NCBI GenBank assembly: GCA_044336205.1
Contig: CP172318.1
Coordinates: 124,001-188,000, forward strand
Direction of reading: 5' to 3'
From: Ruoffia sp044336205
Lineage (GTDB): Bacteria > Bacillota > Bacilli > Lactobacillales > Aerococcaceae
DNA length: 64,000 nt
Shown: positions 1 to 9,045 of the stretch, piece by piece
How the letters are laid out: each line of letters starts with the position of its first letter
Numbering within the stretch: position 1 is the stretch's first letter
Position numbers and translations under genes: made by a program
The notes under the pieces: generated by a model
Database searches by the model: none
Told to the model about the DNA's origin: nothing
What the model saw: only the letters and a program-made list of their open reading frames with translations

Positions 1-1
1 G

Positions 2-685
2 GTATTTGACGCGATCATTCATTACATACCTTCCGATGCGCAAGAAACCTTTATTAAAGAATTGGCTTGGCGTGATTTTTATAACATGGTCTATGTAGAG
101 AACCCGAGGCAGAAAGGAGAAGCCATTCAGAGTCAATACAAGGACATAGAGTGGGATAACAGCCTTGATCTATTCAACCTATGGAAGAAAGGTGAGACTG
201 GATTTCCTATTGTCGATGCAGCTATGCGCCAATTAAACACAACCGGTTGGATGCATAATCGTCTTAGGATGATTACGGCGTCCTTCTTAACCCAGGACTT
301 GTTGATTGATTGGCGGTGGGGAGAACGCTATTTCCAACAAATGCTGATAGATTACGATCCAGCAAGTAATATTGGTGGATGACAATGGGTAGCTTCTACG
401 GGGACCGGTGCAGCGCCGTATTTCAGAATTTTCAACCCGACTACTCAATCTGAACGGTATGACCCAGAAGGTGAGTTCATCAAACACTATCTACCTCAAC
501 TAGCTGATGTTCCTAAAAAATGGCTGCATGAGCCGGCCCGTATGCCATTAAACATTCAAGAAACGTCTCATTGCATCATAGGGCAGGACTACCCAGTACC
601 GATAGTAGACCATAAGATTCAACGCCAAATTGCCATCGAAAGATATAAAGCAGCTAGCAAATCAGAAGATAATTTTATCAGTTAG
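2..685 (+). pseudogene. phr: deoxyribodipyrimidine photolyase, C-terminal part, in-frame stop
   Basis: This is the FAD-binding C-terminal domain of a class I DNA photolyase, which repairs cyclobutane pyrimidine dimers with light. The reading frame enters from before the window. The motifs ELAWRDFYNM, PIVDAAMRQL, TGWMHNRLRM and YDPASNIGG are all family hallmarks. The frame is then stopped by TGA at 380-382, exactly where the family has Trp (NIGG-W-QWASTGT). The same frame continues unbroken from 383 to TAG at 683-685 with APYFRIFNP, confirming a single nonsense change (TGG to TGA). The 5' part lies outside the window, so its state is unknown. As it stands the product would lack the last ~100 residues. 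Sequencing error remains possible. Confidence 0.9.
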
Positions 686-841
686 CCACCATTATGTCTG
701 TTTTAGCTTGCGAGTTTCACAAGAGTTATCTCTACTGCTCTTTGTCAGTGCCATTGGAATTGGGGAGTATGGTAGAAAAAAGGGTTTATCAGCGCCTTAT
801 TACTTGGAAGGATTAAGGATTGAACGTTAGTACATCAAGAT

Positions 842-925
842 AAAAAGGCACTCTGATATAGTGGAGCGAGTCCTAAATCCTGACAAGGATTTAGGATCAC
901 AACACATCATCTGGAGTGCCTTTTT
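842..925. terminator. long nested hairpin, probable bidirectional terminator
   Basis: Outer arms AAAAAGGCACTC (842-853) and GAGTGCCTTTTT (914-925) are perfect inverse complements. An inner perfect pair, TCCTAAATCCT (871-881) and AGGATTTAGGA (886-896), sits between them. It lies between the convergent photolyase and multicopper oxidase genes and has A and T runs on the proper sides for both strands. No other gene is visible in 686-988. A small IS-derived palindrome is an alternative. Confidence 0.7.
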
Positions 926-988
926 ATGGAGTCTATTTAGCTTTAGCTTGTGAGATTTAGAAATCAAACTTTCCACTTTGCTTAGATC

Positions 989-2449
989 CTATTCTACTAA
1001 GATTTGGCCCATCATACCAGTGTCTTCATGTTCTAGAAGGTGACAGTGATACATGAAGAGGCCTTTTTCTGGAAAGTCAACTTCAATTTGGACGCTCTCA
1101 CCAGGATAAAGAGCAATGGTATCTTTCCAACCTCGTTCATTTTCAGGAGGGATTGCGCCATTTCGGTTTAGCACTTTGAACTGAAGACCATGAAGATGGA
1201 AGGGATGAATCATACCACCCATCATGTGTCGTGTGTTTTCTATTTCCCAGACTTCTGCTTCTCCTACTTTTGCTTGCAAATCGATTCGGTCCATGTCAAA
1301 TTGTTTGCCGTCAATCGTGACCATATTTCCCATTCCACTAAAAGTCATCTTTTTATCCGGGGATACCTCATCAGCTGTATGAGTGATGGTATTCATCGTA
1401 GTTGGTAAAGGAACATCTTCTTTGGTAGTTTCTTCGGTCACATTAAGCGTTAGAACGGGGACATTACCTGTCATTAATTGGATGGAGTCCCCCATAGTAT
1501 AGCTGCTGAGATCAACAATAATCTCCGCCCGTTCCCCCGGAACAAGTTGCAAGCTTTCCATTGGGATAGGTTCATTCAGGAATCCACCATCCGAAGTAAT
1601 CTGGTAGAAACTAGTGTCATCAGACAGATGAAATTGGTAGTTGCGGGCATTGGATCCATTAAGGAGACGCAGCCGGATTTTTTCATTCTTAACGTCTACA
1701 TAAGGGTTAATGGTTCCGTTTATAACCAAGGTATCCCCATAAGTTCCGTCAGGACTATAAGCAGTGGAATAATTGAGCTGATTATTTTCATCGAAGAGGC
1801 GGTCTTGGATGATAACCGGAAAATCATTGATGCCATATTCCTTAGGAATCGCCAAAGAGTCTGAATGATCGTCTTCGATATAAATTAGACCCGCCAAGCC
1901 ATAATAAACCTGTTCTGCTGTTTCACCGTGGGGATGAGGATGAAACCAGAGGGTTGCCGCTTCCTGATTAACCGTGAATTCTAAATTGACGCTTTGATTG
2001 GGAGCAATAGGCGAATGTGGTCCACCATCTACATTCGATGGTACTTCCAAACCGTGCCAATGAAAGGAAGTAGCCGTATCCAATTCATTTTCAGTTTGAA
2101 TGGAAACCTGTTGACCGGTTCTTAGGCGAATGATTGGTCCTAAGATAGAGCCGTTATAACCATAGCTTTGGGTGGCTGCCCCTTCTTTTAATTGTGTATT
2201 GCCTTGCTGTGCGGTAATAGTATAAGAAATCTCTCCATCAGGGTTGGTTACACCTTCAAGAATAGAAGGAAGATTTAGTTTATTCGATGGCTCGTTTGAC
2301 GGCACTAATTCGGTCGTGACCTCACCGTTCATGTTCATCATGCCCATTCCCGATATTTGTCCAGCTTGATTGGGGAAATAAATAAAAGAGATAGCAGCAA
2401 ACAACAGTAAGACAATCCCTAAACGTATAACGTTAACTTGCTTCTTCAA
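989..2449 (-). CDS. multicopper oxidase (CueO/CopA-like laccase family)
   Basis: 486-residue multicopper oxidase, with a membrane-anchor or signal segment at residues ~8-25 and the protein predicted outside the membrane. All four copper-ligand blocks are present: HWHG (130-133), FHPHPHG (169-175), HPFHLHG (415-421) and YHCHLLEHEDTGMM (467-480, giving the type 1 Cys469, His474 and Met479). The family oxidises Cu(I), Fe(II) or phenols with O2 and often serves copper tolerance. The start is TTG at 2447-2449, eight bases after GGAGGAG; no better ATG is seen. A Met/Gly-rich stretch (GMGMMNMNG, ~34-42) just after the anchor may bind copper. No copper transporter or CopY box is visible next to it, so the substrate is not settled by context. 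Confidence 0.9.
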   Translation of the reverse strand: MKKQVNVIRLGIVLLLFAAISFIYFPNQAGQISGMGMMNMNGEVTTELVPSNEPSNKLNLPSILEGVTNPDGEISYTITAQQGNTQLKEGAATQSYGYNGSILGPIIRLRTGQQVSIQTENELDTATSFHWHGLEVPSNVDGGPHSPIAPNQSVNLEFTVNQEAATLWFHPHPHGETAEQVYYGLAGLIYIEDDHSDSLAIPKEYGINDFPVIIQDRLFDENNQLNYSTAYSPDGTYGDTLVINGTINPYVDVKNEKIRLRLLNGSNARNYQFHLSDDTSFYQITSDGGFLNEPIPMESLQLVPGERAEIIVDLSSYTMGDSIQLMTGNVPVLTLNVTEETTKEDVPLPTTMNTITHTADEVSPDKKMTFSGMGNMVTIDGKQFDMDRIDLQAKVGEAEVWEIENTRHMMGGMIHPFHLHGLQFKVLNRNGAIPPENERGWKDTIALYPGESVQIEVDFPEKGLFMYHCHLLEHEDTGMMGQILVE

Positions 2450-2701
2450 GGTGACTCCTCCTCATGTTTATGATGACAAACCGTTTTACTATAAATTGTG
2501 AAGACTCTATTTTAAAAAAGGAAACTTACATAGTTCTAGAAATCGTGAAGCTAGACTCCTTGTGAAATAAGCAATGAAATATAAACTAAACCCGTCGCTC
2601 TCTGCTTGGGTCAGAACCTGTTCGATATTAACAAACATTTGTCATTCAAACACTATTTATCATAATAATAGCATACTAACCTTTAAAGATTCAAATTTTC
2701 A
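2450..2701. other. non-coding upstream region of the oxidase gene
   Basis: AT-rich sequence that must hold the minus-strand oxidase promoter. I see no clear operator and no credible gene. At 2702 it gives way abruptly to the long direct repeat, which marks a recombination joint. Confidence 0.5.
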
Positions 2702-2872
2702 AATAGTAAATTTATATTGTTTTTTTGAGGAAAGACGATTAAATAATGTGGCCGCAGAGTGGTATTAATGAAAAGGTGAGGTGTGAGTAGGAATTTTCAG
2801 TTTGCTTGAGCTTCATGCAAATATCGTTTAATATTCAGTAAAGACCCTCACATAAAAAAAGGAGCACACCAG

Positions 2873-3019
2873 ATGAGAATCCATACTCTAGAAAAAACAG
2901 ATATTGTTAAGTTAAAAGAACTCCTTGATGTTTACTGTGAAGCCTTTGAAGAAGTGCATCCGTTCCCTTCTGATGTTGCTTGGCAAAGGTTAATGGGTCA
3001 TCCAGCTGCACCAGAATAA
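2873..3019 (+). pseudogene. GNAT acetyltransferase N-terminal fragment, AAC(3)-I-like (copy A)
   Basis: A 48-codon frame with a good ribosome site (AAAGGAG, 9 bases before ATG). Its product starts MRIHTLEKTD and continues with LLDVYCEAFEEVHP, which resembles the first ~35 residues of AAC(3)-I-type aminoglycoside acetyltransferases. The acetyl-CoA-binding core is absent: the frame ends TAA after HPAAPE. It is therefore a truncated remnant, not a resistance gene. The assignment rests on a short stretch. Confidence 0.55.
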
Positions 3020-3635
3020 AGGGGTAGGAAAAGCGCTACCATCTAAAAAATATAATCCAGAAACGGTATGTACAGTCTGTATATACTTGATCTAAAAAGA
3101 ATGGTAGTTACATTGAGATTCATTTTATATCGTATCAAAATAGCTAATAGATTTTATTACCTATCGATGATACGGACATGCGTACCATAAATGATGATAA
3201 AAATTTCATGTGTTTAGTAAATAAGAGTGTCTATTCAATCTTCTATATCCTCTAAAATCATCGGGGGTTCGGGGGATTACTAGATAGTCCTTAGTTGAAG
3301 TAAGTAAGAGCCCGTAGATAGGAAAACCCAACTTGATCATCTATCTAATCAAAAAAATAAAGCAGAGTTTACAGGAAAACCTGTGAGCTCTGCTTTGTGG
3401 TGTTTGCCGAAGAGGAAATGAGGTCCTCACTCAAACTCCTATCCTTCTAAAATCGTCGGGAAATCGGGAAGTCTCCTATGTCGTCTTATGTGTCTCCTCT
3501 CTGAAACCGTCGGGGTTTCGGGGAATGGTTATACCCATATCTCAATCGGACGACGCGAAAAGAACCCTCCGTCTGGAAGGTTCTCTTGTTTGGAACTGTT
3601 TGTCTCGTGGCCAATGTCTTGAGTGAGTCACTCTG
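3020..3635. other. non-coding part of repeat copy A with hairpin and G-rich motifs
   Basis: No intact gene. It holds a ~50-bp short repeat (3142-3192) shared with 30252-30302, and a hairpin at 3359-3396. It also holds three variants of a G-rich motif, roughly AAATCGTCGGGGTTTCGGGG, at 3251-3275, 3446-3470 and 3500-3524. The last part (~3590-3650) shows fading thyA similarity (SLWFLRG) in another frame. The minus-strand open frame over 3486-3686 is judged a shadow. Confidence 0.6.
3359..3396. terminator. hairpin, imperfect in copy A
   Basis: Arms AAAGCAGAGTTTACAGG (3359-3375) and CCTGTGAGCTCTGCTTT (3380-3396) around an AAAA loop, preceded by an A run. The left arm has two mismatches; the copy B version (10881-10918) is perfectly palindromic. 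It could terminate minus-strand transcripts. Confidence 0.6.
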
Positions 3636-3665
3636 GTTCTTACGGGGGATACCAACATTCAATTT

Positions 3666-4394
3666 TTGTTGGAACACAACAATCACATTTGGTACGAGTG
3701 GGCCTTTGAAAGATACGTCGACAGCGACGACTATACGGGACCGAACATGACTGATTTTGGTCTGCGCGTCTTAGAAGATGATGCTTTCAAAAAAGTTTAT
3801 GACGAGGAAATGTTAAAATTCCAAGACAAGGTTCTAAATGATCTGGAATTCTTTCAAAAACATGGTGAATTGGGAGATGTCTACGGCAAACAGTGGCGCG
3901 CTTGGCAAACACGTCAAGGGGAGACTTTGGATCAGATTGCCGACGTCATTGAGCAAATCAAAGAGAATCCAGATTCAAGGCGTTTGATTGTTTCGGCTTG
4001 GAACCCGGAAGGTGTGCCCAATATGGCCTTACCTCCATGTCATACTTTGTTTCAGTTCTACGTTCAAGATGGAAAATTAAGCTGTCAATTGTATCAAAGA
4101 AGCGCCGATTTGTTCTTAGGGGTTCCTTTCAATATCGCCAGCTATGCCTTATTGACCCATCTGATTGCCCGTGAAACCGGTTTGGAAGTGGGAGATTTCG
4201 TGCACACCTTTGGCGATGCCCATTTATATACCAATCACATGGAACAAGCCGAACTTCTTCTCAGCCGTGACCCTAAAGATTTACCGACGCTTGTTATCGA
4301 TTCAGACACGCCCATGGATGAATTAAGTGTGGATGACATCCGAGTGGAAGGCTATGACCCACACCCAGGAATTCGTGCACCCATCGCCGTTTAA
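3666..4394 (+). pseudogene. thyA: thymidylate synthase lacking its N-terminus (copy A)
   Basis: Thymidylate synthase makes dTMP from dUMP using methylene-THF. The readable part begins TNIQFLLEHNNHIW, about 70 residues into a normal ~315-residue ThyA, so roughly the first quarter is missing, including the conserved Arg of the RTGT loop. The rest is well kept: LPPCHTL with the catalytic Cys, YQRSADLFLGVPFNIASYALL, HTFGDAHLY and the C-terminal RAPIAV. Only a TTG (3666) with no ribosome site could start the frame. SLWFLRG can be read just upstream (~3630-3655) in another frame, implying an indel at ~3648. Copy A has LND-L-EFF where copy B has LND-P-EFF. The enzyme is probably inactive. A full thyA elsewhere would be expected. 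Confidence 0.85.
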
Positions 4395-4408
4395 AAAGGA
4401 GAGTGCCA

Positions 4409-4906
4409 GTGATTATCTTTGTATACGCCCAAGACCAACAAGGAGGCATTGGTGTCAACAATCAATTGCCTTGGAATCTACCCAATGATTTAAAGTTCTT
4501 TAGAGACACAACTATGGGACATACCATATTGATGGGACGCAAAACTTTTGAATCTCTCGGCAAACGCCTACTTCCAGGACGAAAAACAATTGTTTTGTCT
4601 CGAGATCCTCATTATGGTGCCGACATTCAGGGCCTGACTGTGATTACTGATCGTCAAGAAGCCTTGGATATGGCCACTCAAGAAGCCCTCATGGTCATCG
4701 GTGGAACAGAAATTTTTAATTTATTTTGGGACGATGTGAATAAAATTATCCGCACCAATATTCGACATACCTATGAGTGCGATACTTTTATGCCACCCAT
4801 TGATCCAGGAGTTTTTATCTTGGAAACGTCCATTCCCGGTGAAACCAATCCCGAAGATCCTGTCGACTATGCCTATGAGTATTGGGTACGCAAGGACACC
4901 CCATAA
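4409..4906 (+). CDS. dfrA: dihydrofolate reductase (copy A)
   Basis: 165-residue DHFR, which reduces dihydrofolate to tetrahydrofolate and is the target of trimethoprim. Family blocks are present in order: GGIGVNNQLPWNLPNDLKFF (substrate pocket with the acidic residue), GHTILMGRKTFESLG (NADPH binding), LPGRKTIVLSRD and MVIGGTEIF. Start chosen as GTG 4409: AAAAGGAGA ends 7 bases before it, whereas the in-frame GTG at 4403 would overlap the ribosome site. It follows thyA' by 14 bases, the usual thyA-dfrA order. The product is identical to copy B, so two full dfrA genes are present in 7.5 kb. Confidence 0.95.
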   Translation: MIIFVYAQDQQGGIGVNNQLPWNLPNDLKFFRDTTMGHTILMGRKTFESLGKRLLPGRKTIVLSRDPHYGADIQGLTVITDRQEALDMATQEALMVIGGTEIFNLFWDDVNKIIRTNIRHTYECDTFMPPIDPGVFILETSIPGETNPEDPVDYAYEYWVRKDTP

Positions 4907-4921
4907 GCCAGTCTTTATTTC

Positions 4922-4956
4922 AAAAGCTCTTCCCTAAAGTCAGAGTGGGGCTTTTT
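4922..4956 (+). terminator. weak terminator after dfrA (copy A)
   Basis: AAAAGC ... GGGGCTTTTT with an imperfect inner stem, followed by T-rich sequence. The same structure is at 12444-12478 after copy B. Confidence 0.5.
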
Positions 4957-5059
4957 CCTTTTGTTTTCTAATCTAAGAATCAAAATAAAGGAGTTGAACG
5001 AACATTGGTCAGAAGAGAAAACGCTGGGAAAATTTGTCGCTATTTTATAAATTGATCAA

Positions 5060-6717
5060 GATAGTGTCAAATTATTGTTGGTTTTCCTCTACCATACTTT
5101 TATATTTCCCTGAACCCAGTTTCATGGATTCCATATTTTAACCGGCGCCTTTGGCACCGTGCCTCCATCCGCATTCAGTTCGTCGCCGCTCGCTTTCGTT
5201 ATGAAGACGGGGTTCACTCTATTGGATTTCAATAACCAGCGATGGTCTCAAAAATCTGTCGACTCCGTGTGTTATTGGAGTAGTGTAAGATCGCTACTTT
5301 ACCACTCCATTCATACTGGCGGGCGTATTTTCGCCCCACACGGCCATCTAATTTATTGACTCTTCGTTCTCTTTCTGCTGTTTTTGTTTGATTTCTTACC
5401 CAAACTTTTAAATCACCACCATTTAGGTCATAAGCACGCGCTTTAGCGATGTTTTCTGCGCCTGTTGTACTCCATCCCAGAGGTCTCGAACTTAAACGAG
5501 CACTTAACCAATGGCTAACGTGACCTTCGGCACTACAACCGATATATTGCGACTCTCTTTGTCTTTGGATTGCATCCCAATTGCCTATTAGATAGCGGCG
5601 AACCTTTTGAAGCGTTTGTTTTGAAGATTCGGGTAGCGACGGATCGCTGAGTCGCACTTTGAAGTAGTCCTGTAGATAGTCTTTTTCACCTGTATGAAGC
5701 CAGCGATGTAACGTGGCGTATAAATGTTCAGTACTGATACCAACGCATGCCTGACGAAGGTATTTCACCGTATGATAAGGGTCAAGAACAAAGTGCGTCT
5801 GAGTCGGGAGATAGTCCAATCCTTTCTTAATCCAGTGAGCCCCGTCACCACTTAAATAAAGGGTCGGACAGGCCGCTAAATCATATTGTTGGTCGAGATA
5901 GTAATAGACGTCTTCCCACAATTCTTCGCTATCTTCGTATAAGCCTGTGAATATGCGACGAACATTTAATGCTTTTCGATCACTTGACCCTAAATTTTCT
6001 TTGTATCCTTCGTGAACATACGCCAAGCGCATTTCCCGATTCTTCCCATCTTGATAGGCTACATGGTCTTCATCAGCTTCAATGTATAGGCAGTCTACTT
6101 GACGTTTTTCTCCCACCGGCAACGTAACAGAATCCGGGCAATACTTATGCACAATATTCTTGACGGTCTGACGACTATGAATCCCGATATGTTCGAAACT
6201 ATCCAGGGTCGCTTGATAAGAATGCTTACTGGCCTTCTCGTAAATGGCTGCCTCTAAATCTAGATCCACGCGCTGGTGAGGTGTGAGCGATAAGTAATCA
6301 TCCAATAAGTAACAGAACTCACCCGTTTGCTTATCTTTGTAATAACGCCTTGAAAGTTTAATATCACCGATCAGTGTGGAGATTGTTTTTTCATCATGGC
6401 TACGATGAACACGATATCTTGCTTTTCTTCCAGGGCTTTTAAAGAGTGATTCCTCAATCGTTGCACAGAGATCTTCTCCTAAATCGACTGAGAGTTGACG
6501 CATCGTATCGCGAATGGTTTTGATACACGTTGAAAAGTCTACTTCCCCTTGAATCGCTTGATGATATAAATCTGTCATCATTTTACTAATTTCTTGCATA
6601 ACTTGTGTTACAATATTCATGGATAATCCTCTAACTTTCTGTGTGTGTTGGCTACTAACAGTATAGCAGAGGGTTATCTTTTTTGCTTTTAGCTTACCAA
6701 CAGTTATTTTACACTAA
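5060..6717 (-). mobile_element. ISLre2-family insertion sequence
   Basis: The element is bounded by inverted repeats: ATAGTGTCAAATTATTGTTG at 5061-5080 against TTAGTGTAAAATAACTGTTG, read from 6717 leftward. It contains one transposase gene. The flanks (TTGATCAAG on the left, GGGTAAACG on the right) give no target duplication. The left flank's natural continuation is found only after repeat copy B, so one side has recombined since insertion. 5060-5228 is the non-coding left end of the element. Confidence 0.85.
5229..6620 (-). CDS. ISLre2-family transposase
   Basis: 463 residues, the usual length for this family (also known as UPF0236). Recognisable blocks include RYRVHRSHDEKTISTLIGDI, LSLTPHQRVD, HSRQTVKNIVH, VDCLYIEADEDHV, LYLSGDGAHWIKKGL and DPYHTVKYL. 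These include the acidic residues expected for the catalytic site (EADEDHV, DGAHW). The frame is intact from ATG 6618-6620 to the stop, so the element may be active. A 169-bp copy of its transposase-start end sits at 10053-10221. Confidence 0.9.
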   Translation of the reverse strand: MNIVTQVMQEISKMMTDLYHQAIQGEVDFSTCIKTIRDTMRQLSVDLGEDLCATIEESLFKSPGRKARYRVHRSHDEKTISTLIGDIKLSRRYYKDKQTGEFCYLLDDYLSLTPHQRVDLDLEAAIYEKASKHSYQATLDSFEHIGIHSRQTVKNIVHKYCPDSVTLPVGEKRQVDCLYIEADEDHVAYQDGKNREMRLAYVHEGYKENLGSSDRKALNVRRIFTGLYEDSEELWEDVYYYLDQQYDLAACPTLYLSGDGAHWIKKGLDYLPTQTHFVLDPYHTVKYLRQACVGISTEHLYATLHRWLHTGEKDYLQDYFKVRLSDPSLPESSKQTLQKVRRYLIGNWDAIQRQRESQYIGCSAEGHVSHWLSARLSSRPLGWSTTGAENIAKARAYDLNGGDLKVWVRNQTKTAERERRVNKLDGRVGRKYARQYEWSGKVAILHYSNNTRSRQIFETIAGY

Positions 6718-6726
6718 GGGTAAACG

Positions 6727-7260
6727 ATGACAACAAATTTCTATCAAAAATTAGAACTTCTTCCCCACCCGCAAGATCAAAAACAGTGGATCGCTGAAAT
6801 TACCGGACCCGATGAAACTTACCATGTAAAACGTGAGTTTCTTCCTTTAGAAGAAGATCATTATCGTATTTATGATGGGTGGTATCAAATTCATGGAACA
6901 TTTCCAAGTGCTCAGACTCCTTTTACAAAAGAGTATTGTTATGTCCAAGACGGTCAAATGGTTCGCAACCGTTCCTACCGACAAACTTTAAGTGAATTAG
7001 ATCAAATTACTGCGTTTGAATCTAAAAGAGTGGAGCGGTTAAAAGATTACATTAAAGATCACTTAGACGATATTTACCAACAAGTACCTCATGAAATGGT
7101 TCAAGAGGCTTTATTTGAACAAAAAGACCAGCTATCTTTCATTAATACTTCCAGCGAACTATATCAAGGATTACACCAACTATTATTTCAAAAAGAGCGC
7201 TATATCAAGCGGTTTCAAGAGGGTATAAAAAAGTGGCATGAATTTGATCAAGATGCTTGA
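6727..7260 (+). CDS. conserved hypothetical protein, paralog of the 62-kb gene
   Basis: 177 residues, soluble, function not recognised. The N-terminal half has WIAEITGPDETYHVKREFLP, YDGWYQIHG and FTKEYCYVQDG; the C-terminal half looks helical and charged. It aligns along its length with the protein encoded at 62036-62554 (WVAEITGRDETFVLKRDF, MYDGWYQIHG, FKKEYVRVLDG). One copy lies here, directly after ISLre2 and before the manganese transporter; the other is in the conserved chromosome. This copy was probably carried in with the transporter block. The ATG is 10 bases into the DNA beyond the IS end, so its native promoter has been lost. Confidence 0.75.
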   Translation: MTTNFYQKLELLPHPQDQKQWIAEITGPDETYHVKREFLPLEEDHYRIYDGWYQIHGTFPSAQTPFTKEYCYVQDGQMVRNRSYRQTLSELDQITAFESKRVERLKDYIKDHLDDIYQQVPHEMVQEALFEQKDQLSFINTSSELYQGLHQLLFQKERYIKRFQEGIKKWHEFDQDA

Positions 7261-7300
7261 CAAAGAAAAAGGATGTGTTAAAGTTTAGGTAGGCCTAAAC
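7257..7300 (+). promoter_or_regulatory. promoter with DtxR/MntR-type operator before psaB-like gene
   Basis: The -35 TTGACA (7257-7262) overlaps the end of the previous gene, with a -10-like TAAAGT at 7279-7284. A perfect palindrome GTTTAGG-TAGG-CCTAAAC covers 7283-7300. This matches the TTTAGGTTAACCTAAA-type box used by the SirR/ScaR/SloR/MntR regulators. Manganese-dependent repression of the downstream transporter is inferred. 7301-7410 is an untranslated leader. Confidence 0.75.
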
Positions 7301-7410
7301 AAAGAGAACAAAAACACAAACAAATAAATCAATAGAATATTCTATTGTTTTTTACTGGACATTATTTAGGTTGCTCTAAACAATGTTTCAGAAAAGAAAG
7401 AAGGAATAAT

Positions 7411-8154
7411 ATGATAGAAGCGAATAATTTATCCGTTTCCTACAATAAATTCCTTGCCTTAGATGATGTCTCATTTAAATTGAAGACAGGGCAACTAATT
7501 GGAATTATTGGGCCAAACGGAGCGGGAAAATCAACGTTAATGAAAGCGATGTTAAATATTCTTCCCCATAGCGGAACAACGACCTATGACGGTCAGCATG
7601 TGAGTCAAGTAAGAAAGAAAATATCTTACGTCGAACAAAAGAATAACATCGACCATGATTTTCCGATTAACGTTTTAGATATGGTGGCTATCGGGTTTTA
7701 CCGTCAACTAGGGTTATTTAAATTTCCCACCAAAGAGCAAAAAGACCAAGCGATGGAAGCCTTAAGACAAGTAGGGCTCGAAGAATATTCCCATCGTCAA
7801 ATTAGTGAACTTTCGGGGGGGCAATTTCAACGAGTGTTACTTGCTCGCGTTTTAGTTCAAGATGCGGGTTATATTTTTTTAGATGAACCATTTGTAGGAA
7901 TTGACGCTAAAAGTGAAGCCATTATCGCTAAAATTTTACGTCAAATGAAAGGAGATGGTAAAACAATATTAATTGTTCACCATGATTTAAGTAAAGTAGC
8001 GGAGTACTTTGATAGTGTGATTTTACTTAGACAACAATTAATTGCTTATGGGACGGTTGAAGAGTGCTTTACTCCGCAGTATTTATCCGAAGCCTTTGGC
8101 GAAAGCATTTTAACCTCTACCCAATTTGTTGGAGGAGGTGCATCAAATGAGTAA
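7411..8154 (+). CDS. manganese ABC transporter ATPase (PsaB/ScaC/MtsB-like)
   Basis: 247-residue ABC ATPase with Walker A GPNGAGKST, signature LSGGQFQRVLLARVL, Walker B YIFLDEPFVGID and the switch His (VHHDLS). It would energise the cluster-9 metal importer encoded by the next two genes. The start ATG 7411 has AGAAGGAA eight bases upstream; an earlier in-frame start at 7345 lacks a ribosome site and adds a tail unlike the family. The stop overlaps the permease start by 8 bases, so the two are translationally coupled. The gene order ATPase-permease-binding protein is that of psaBCA/scaCBA. Confidence 0.93.
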   Translation: MIEANNLSVSYNKFLALDDVSFKLKTGQLIGIIGPNGAGKSTLMKAMLNILPHSGTTTYDGQHVSQVRKKISYVEQKNNIDHDFPINVLDMVAIGFYRQLGLFKFPTKEQKDQAMEALRQVGLEEYSHRQISELSGGQFQRVLLARVLVQDAGYIFLDEPFVGIDAKSEAIIAKILRQMKGDGKTILIVHHDLSKVAEYFDSVILLRQQLIAYGTVEECFTPQYLSEAFGESILTSTQFVGGGASNE

Positions 8155-9028
8155 TTGGTCGACTGTATTTTCGATGCAACAAATCCAACAGTTCATCCAA
8201 CAAGTAAAAGACTATGAGTTTTTACAAAAAGCGTTAACAACTTCAGTGATGGTTGGAGTCATTGCCGGAATATTAGGCTGCTTTATTATTTTAAGAGGAT
8301 TAGCTTTAATGGGGGATGCGATTTCTCACGCAATTTTACCCGGTGTGGCGATTTCTTATATGATGGGAACGAACTTTTTCATCGGAGCGGCGATCACCGG
8401 CTTTATTACAGCATTACTGATTGGTCTCGTTCAACAGTCGAGTCGAATTAAAAGCGATGCGGCGATAGGGATTGTCTTTTCATCCTTTTTCGCGATCGGT
8501 GTTATTTTAATTCAAATGGCACAAAGCGCCACGGACTTAACAGAAATTTTGTTTGGTAATATTTTAACGGTTCAAGACAGCGACCGAAATATTACGATGG
8601 TAATCGGTGTGATTGTTATCATTCTAGTCGTTGCTTTTTATAAAGAATTACTTATTACCACCTTTGATCCAACAATGGCGGCTGCTTGGGGATACCCAAC
8701 TAAATTAATTCATTATGGAATTATGGTGACATTAACGTTAGTTACTGTAGCCTCACTGCAAGCTGTTGGTGCTATTTTAGTTGTTGCTTTACTGATTACA
8801 CCAGCTTCGACAGCGTATCTATTAACAAACAACTTACGAAATATGTTAATTCTTTCGGCTGTTTTTGGTGTTATTTCTTCAGTGGTCGGATTGTATATTA
8901 GTTTTGTTATTAACGTTCCGTCAGGAGCAGCGATTGTATTATGTGCCACAGTAATGTTTGTTTTAGCCTTTTTATTTGCACCTAATAACGGCTACGTCTG
9001 GCGTTTAGCTCATAAATTATCTAAATAG
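8147..9028 (+). CDS. manganese ABC transporter permease (PsaC/ScaB-like)
   Basis: 293-residue cluster-9 (ZnuB/MntC-type) permease with about eight hydrophobic segments. Family blocks are LRGLALMGDAISHAILPGVA (~57-76), SDAAIGIVFSSFFAIGV and LQAVGAILVVALLITPASTA. The ATG at 8147 lies six bases after GGAGGAGGT and overlaps the ATPase stop. A single permease gene here contrasts with the two in mntCD. Confidence 0.93.
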   Translation: MSNWSTVFSMQQIQQFIQQVKDYEFLQKALTTSVMVGVIAGILGCFIILRGLALMGDAISHAILPGVAISYMMGTNFFIGAAITGFITALLIGLVQQSSRIKSDAAIGIVFSSFFAIGVILIQMAQSATDLTEILFGNILTVQDSDRNITMVIGVIVIILVVAFYKELLITTFDPTMAAAWGYPTKLIHYGIMVTLTLVTVASLQAVGAILVVALLITPASTAYLLTNNLRNMLILSAVFGVISSVVGLYISFVINVPSGAAIVLCATVMFVLAFLFAPNNGYVWRLAHKLSK

Positions 9029-9045
9029 TAGGAAGGTATGATTAA

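Larger units (their letters stand above)
2702..5059. repeat. long direct repeat, copy A (GNAT fragment, thyA', dfrA)
   Basis: About 2,358 bp, repeated in the same orientation at 10223-12581. Homology begins at AATAGTAAATTTATATTG and ends at ATTTTATAAATTGATCAA. By eye I see only about ten differences: an extra A after the GATCTAAAAA run in copy B, several changes in thyA (giving V/D, L/P and G/R), changes in a hairpin arm, and two or three others. After copy A an ISLre2 element follows directly. After copy B the sequence runs into mntA. The repeat pair bounds a 7.52-kb unit (2702-10222) that could be amplified or lost by homologous recombination. Confidence 0.95.

Noticed and set aside
2873..3019. 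Aminoglycoside resistance gene
   Set aside because: Only the N-terminal ~35 residues resemble AAC(3)-I; the acetyl-CoA-binding core is missing.
3020..3660. T-box or other riboswitch before thyA
   Set aside because: No T-box consensus (TGGNACCGCG) or known aptamer core was found; the GC-rich motifs are simple repeats.
3486..3686. Minus-strand gene in the long repeat (also at 11008-11208)
   Set aside because: No ribosome site, no family resemblance, and it overlaps the thyA remnant; the identical second copy only reflects the duplication.
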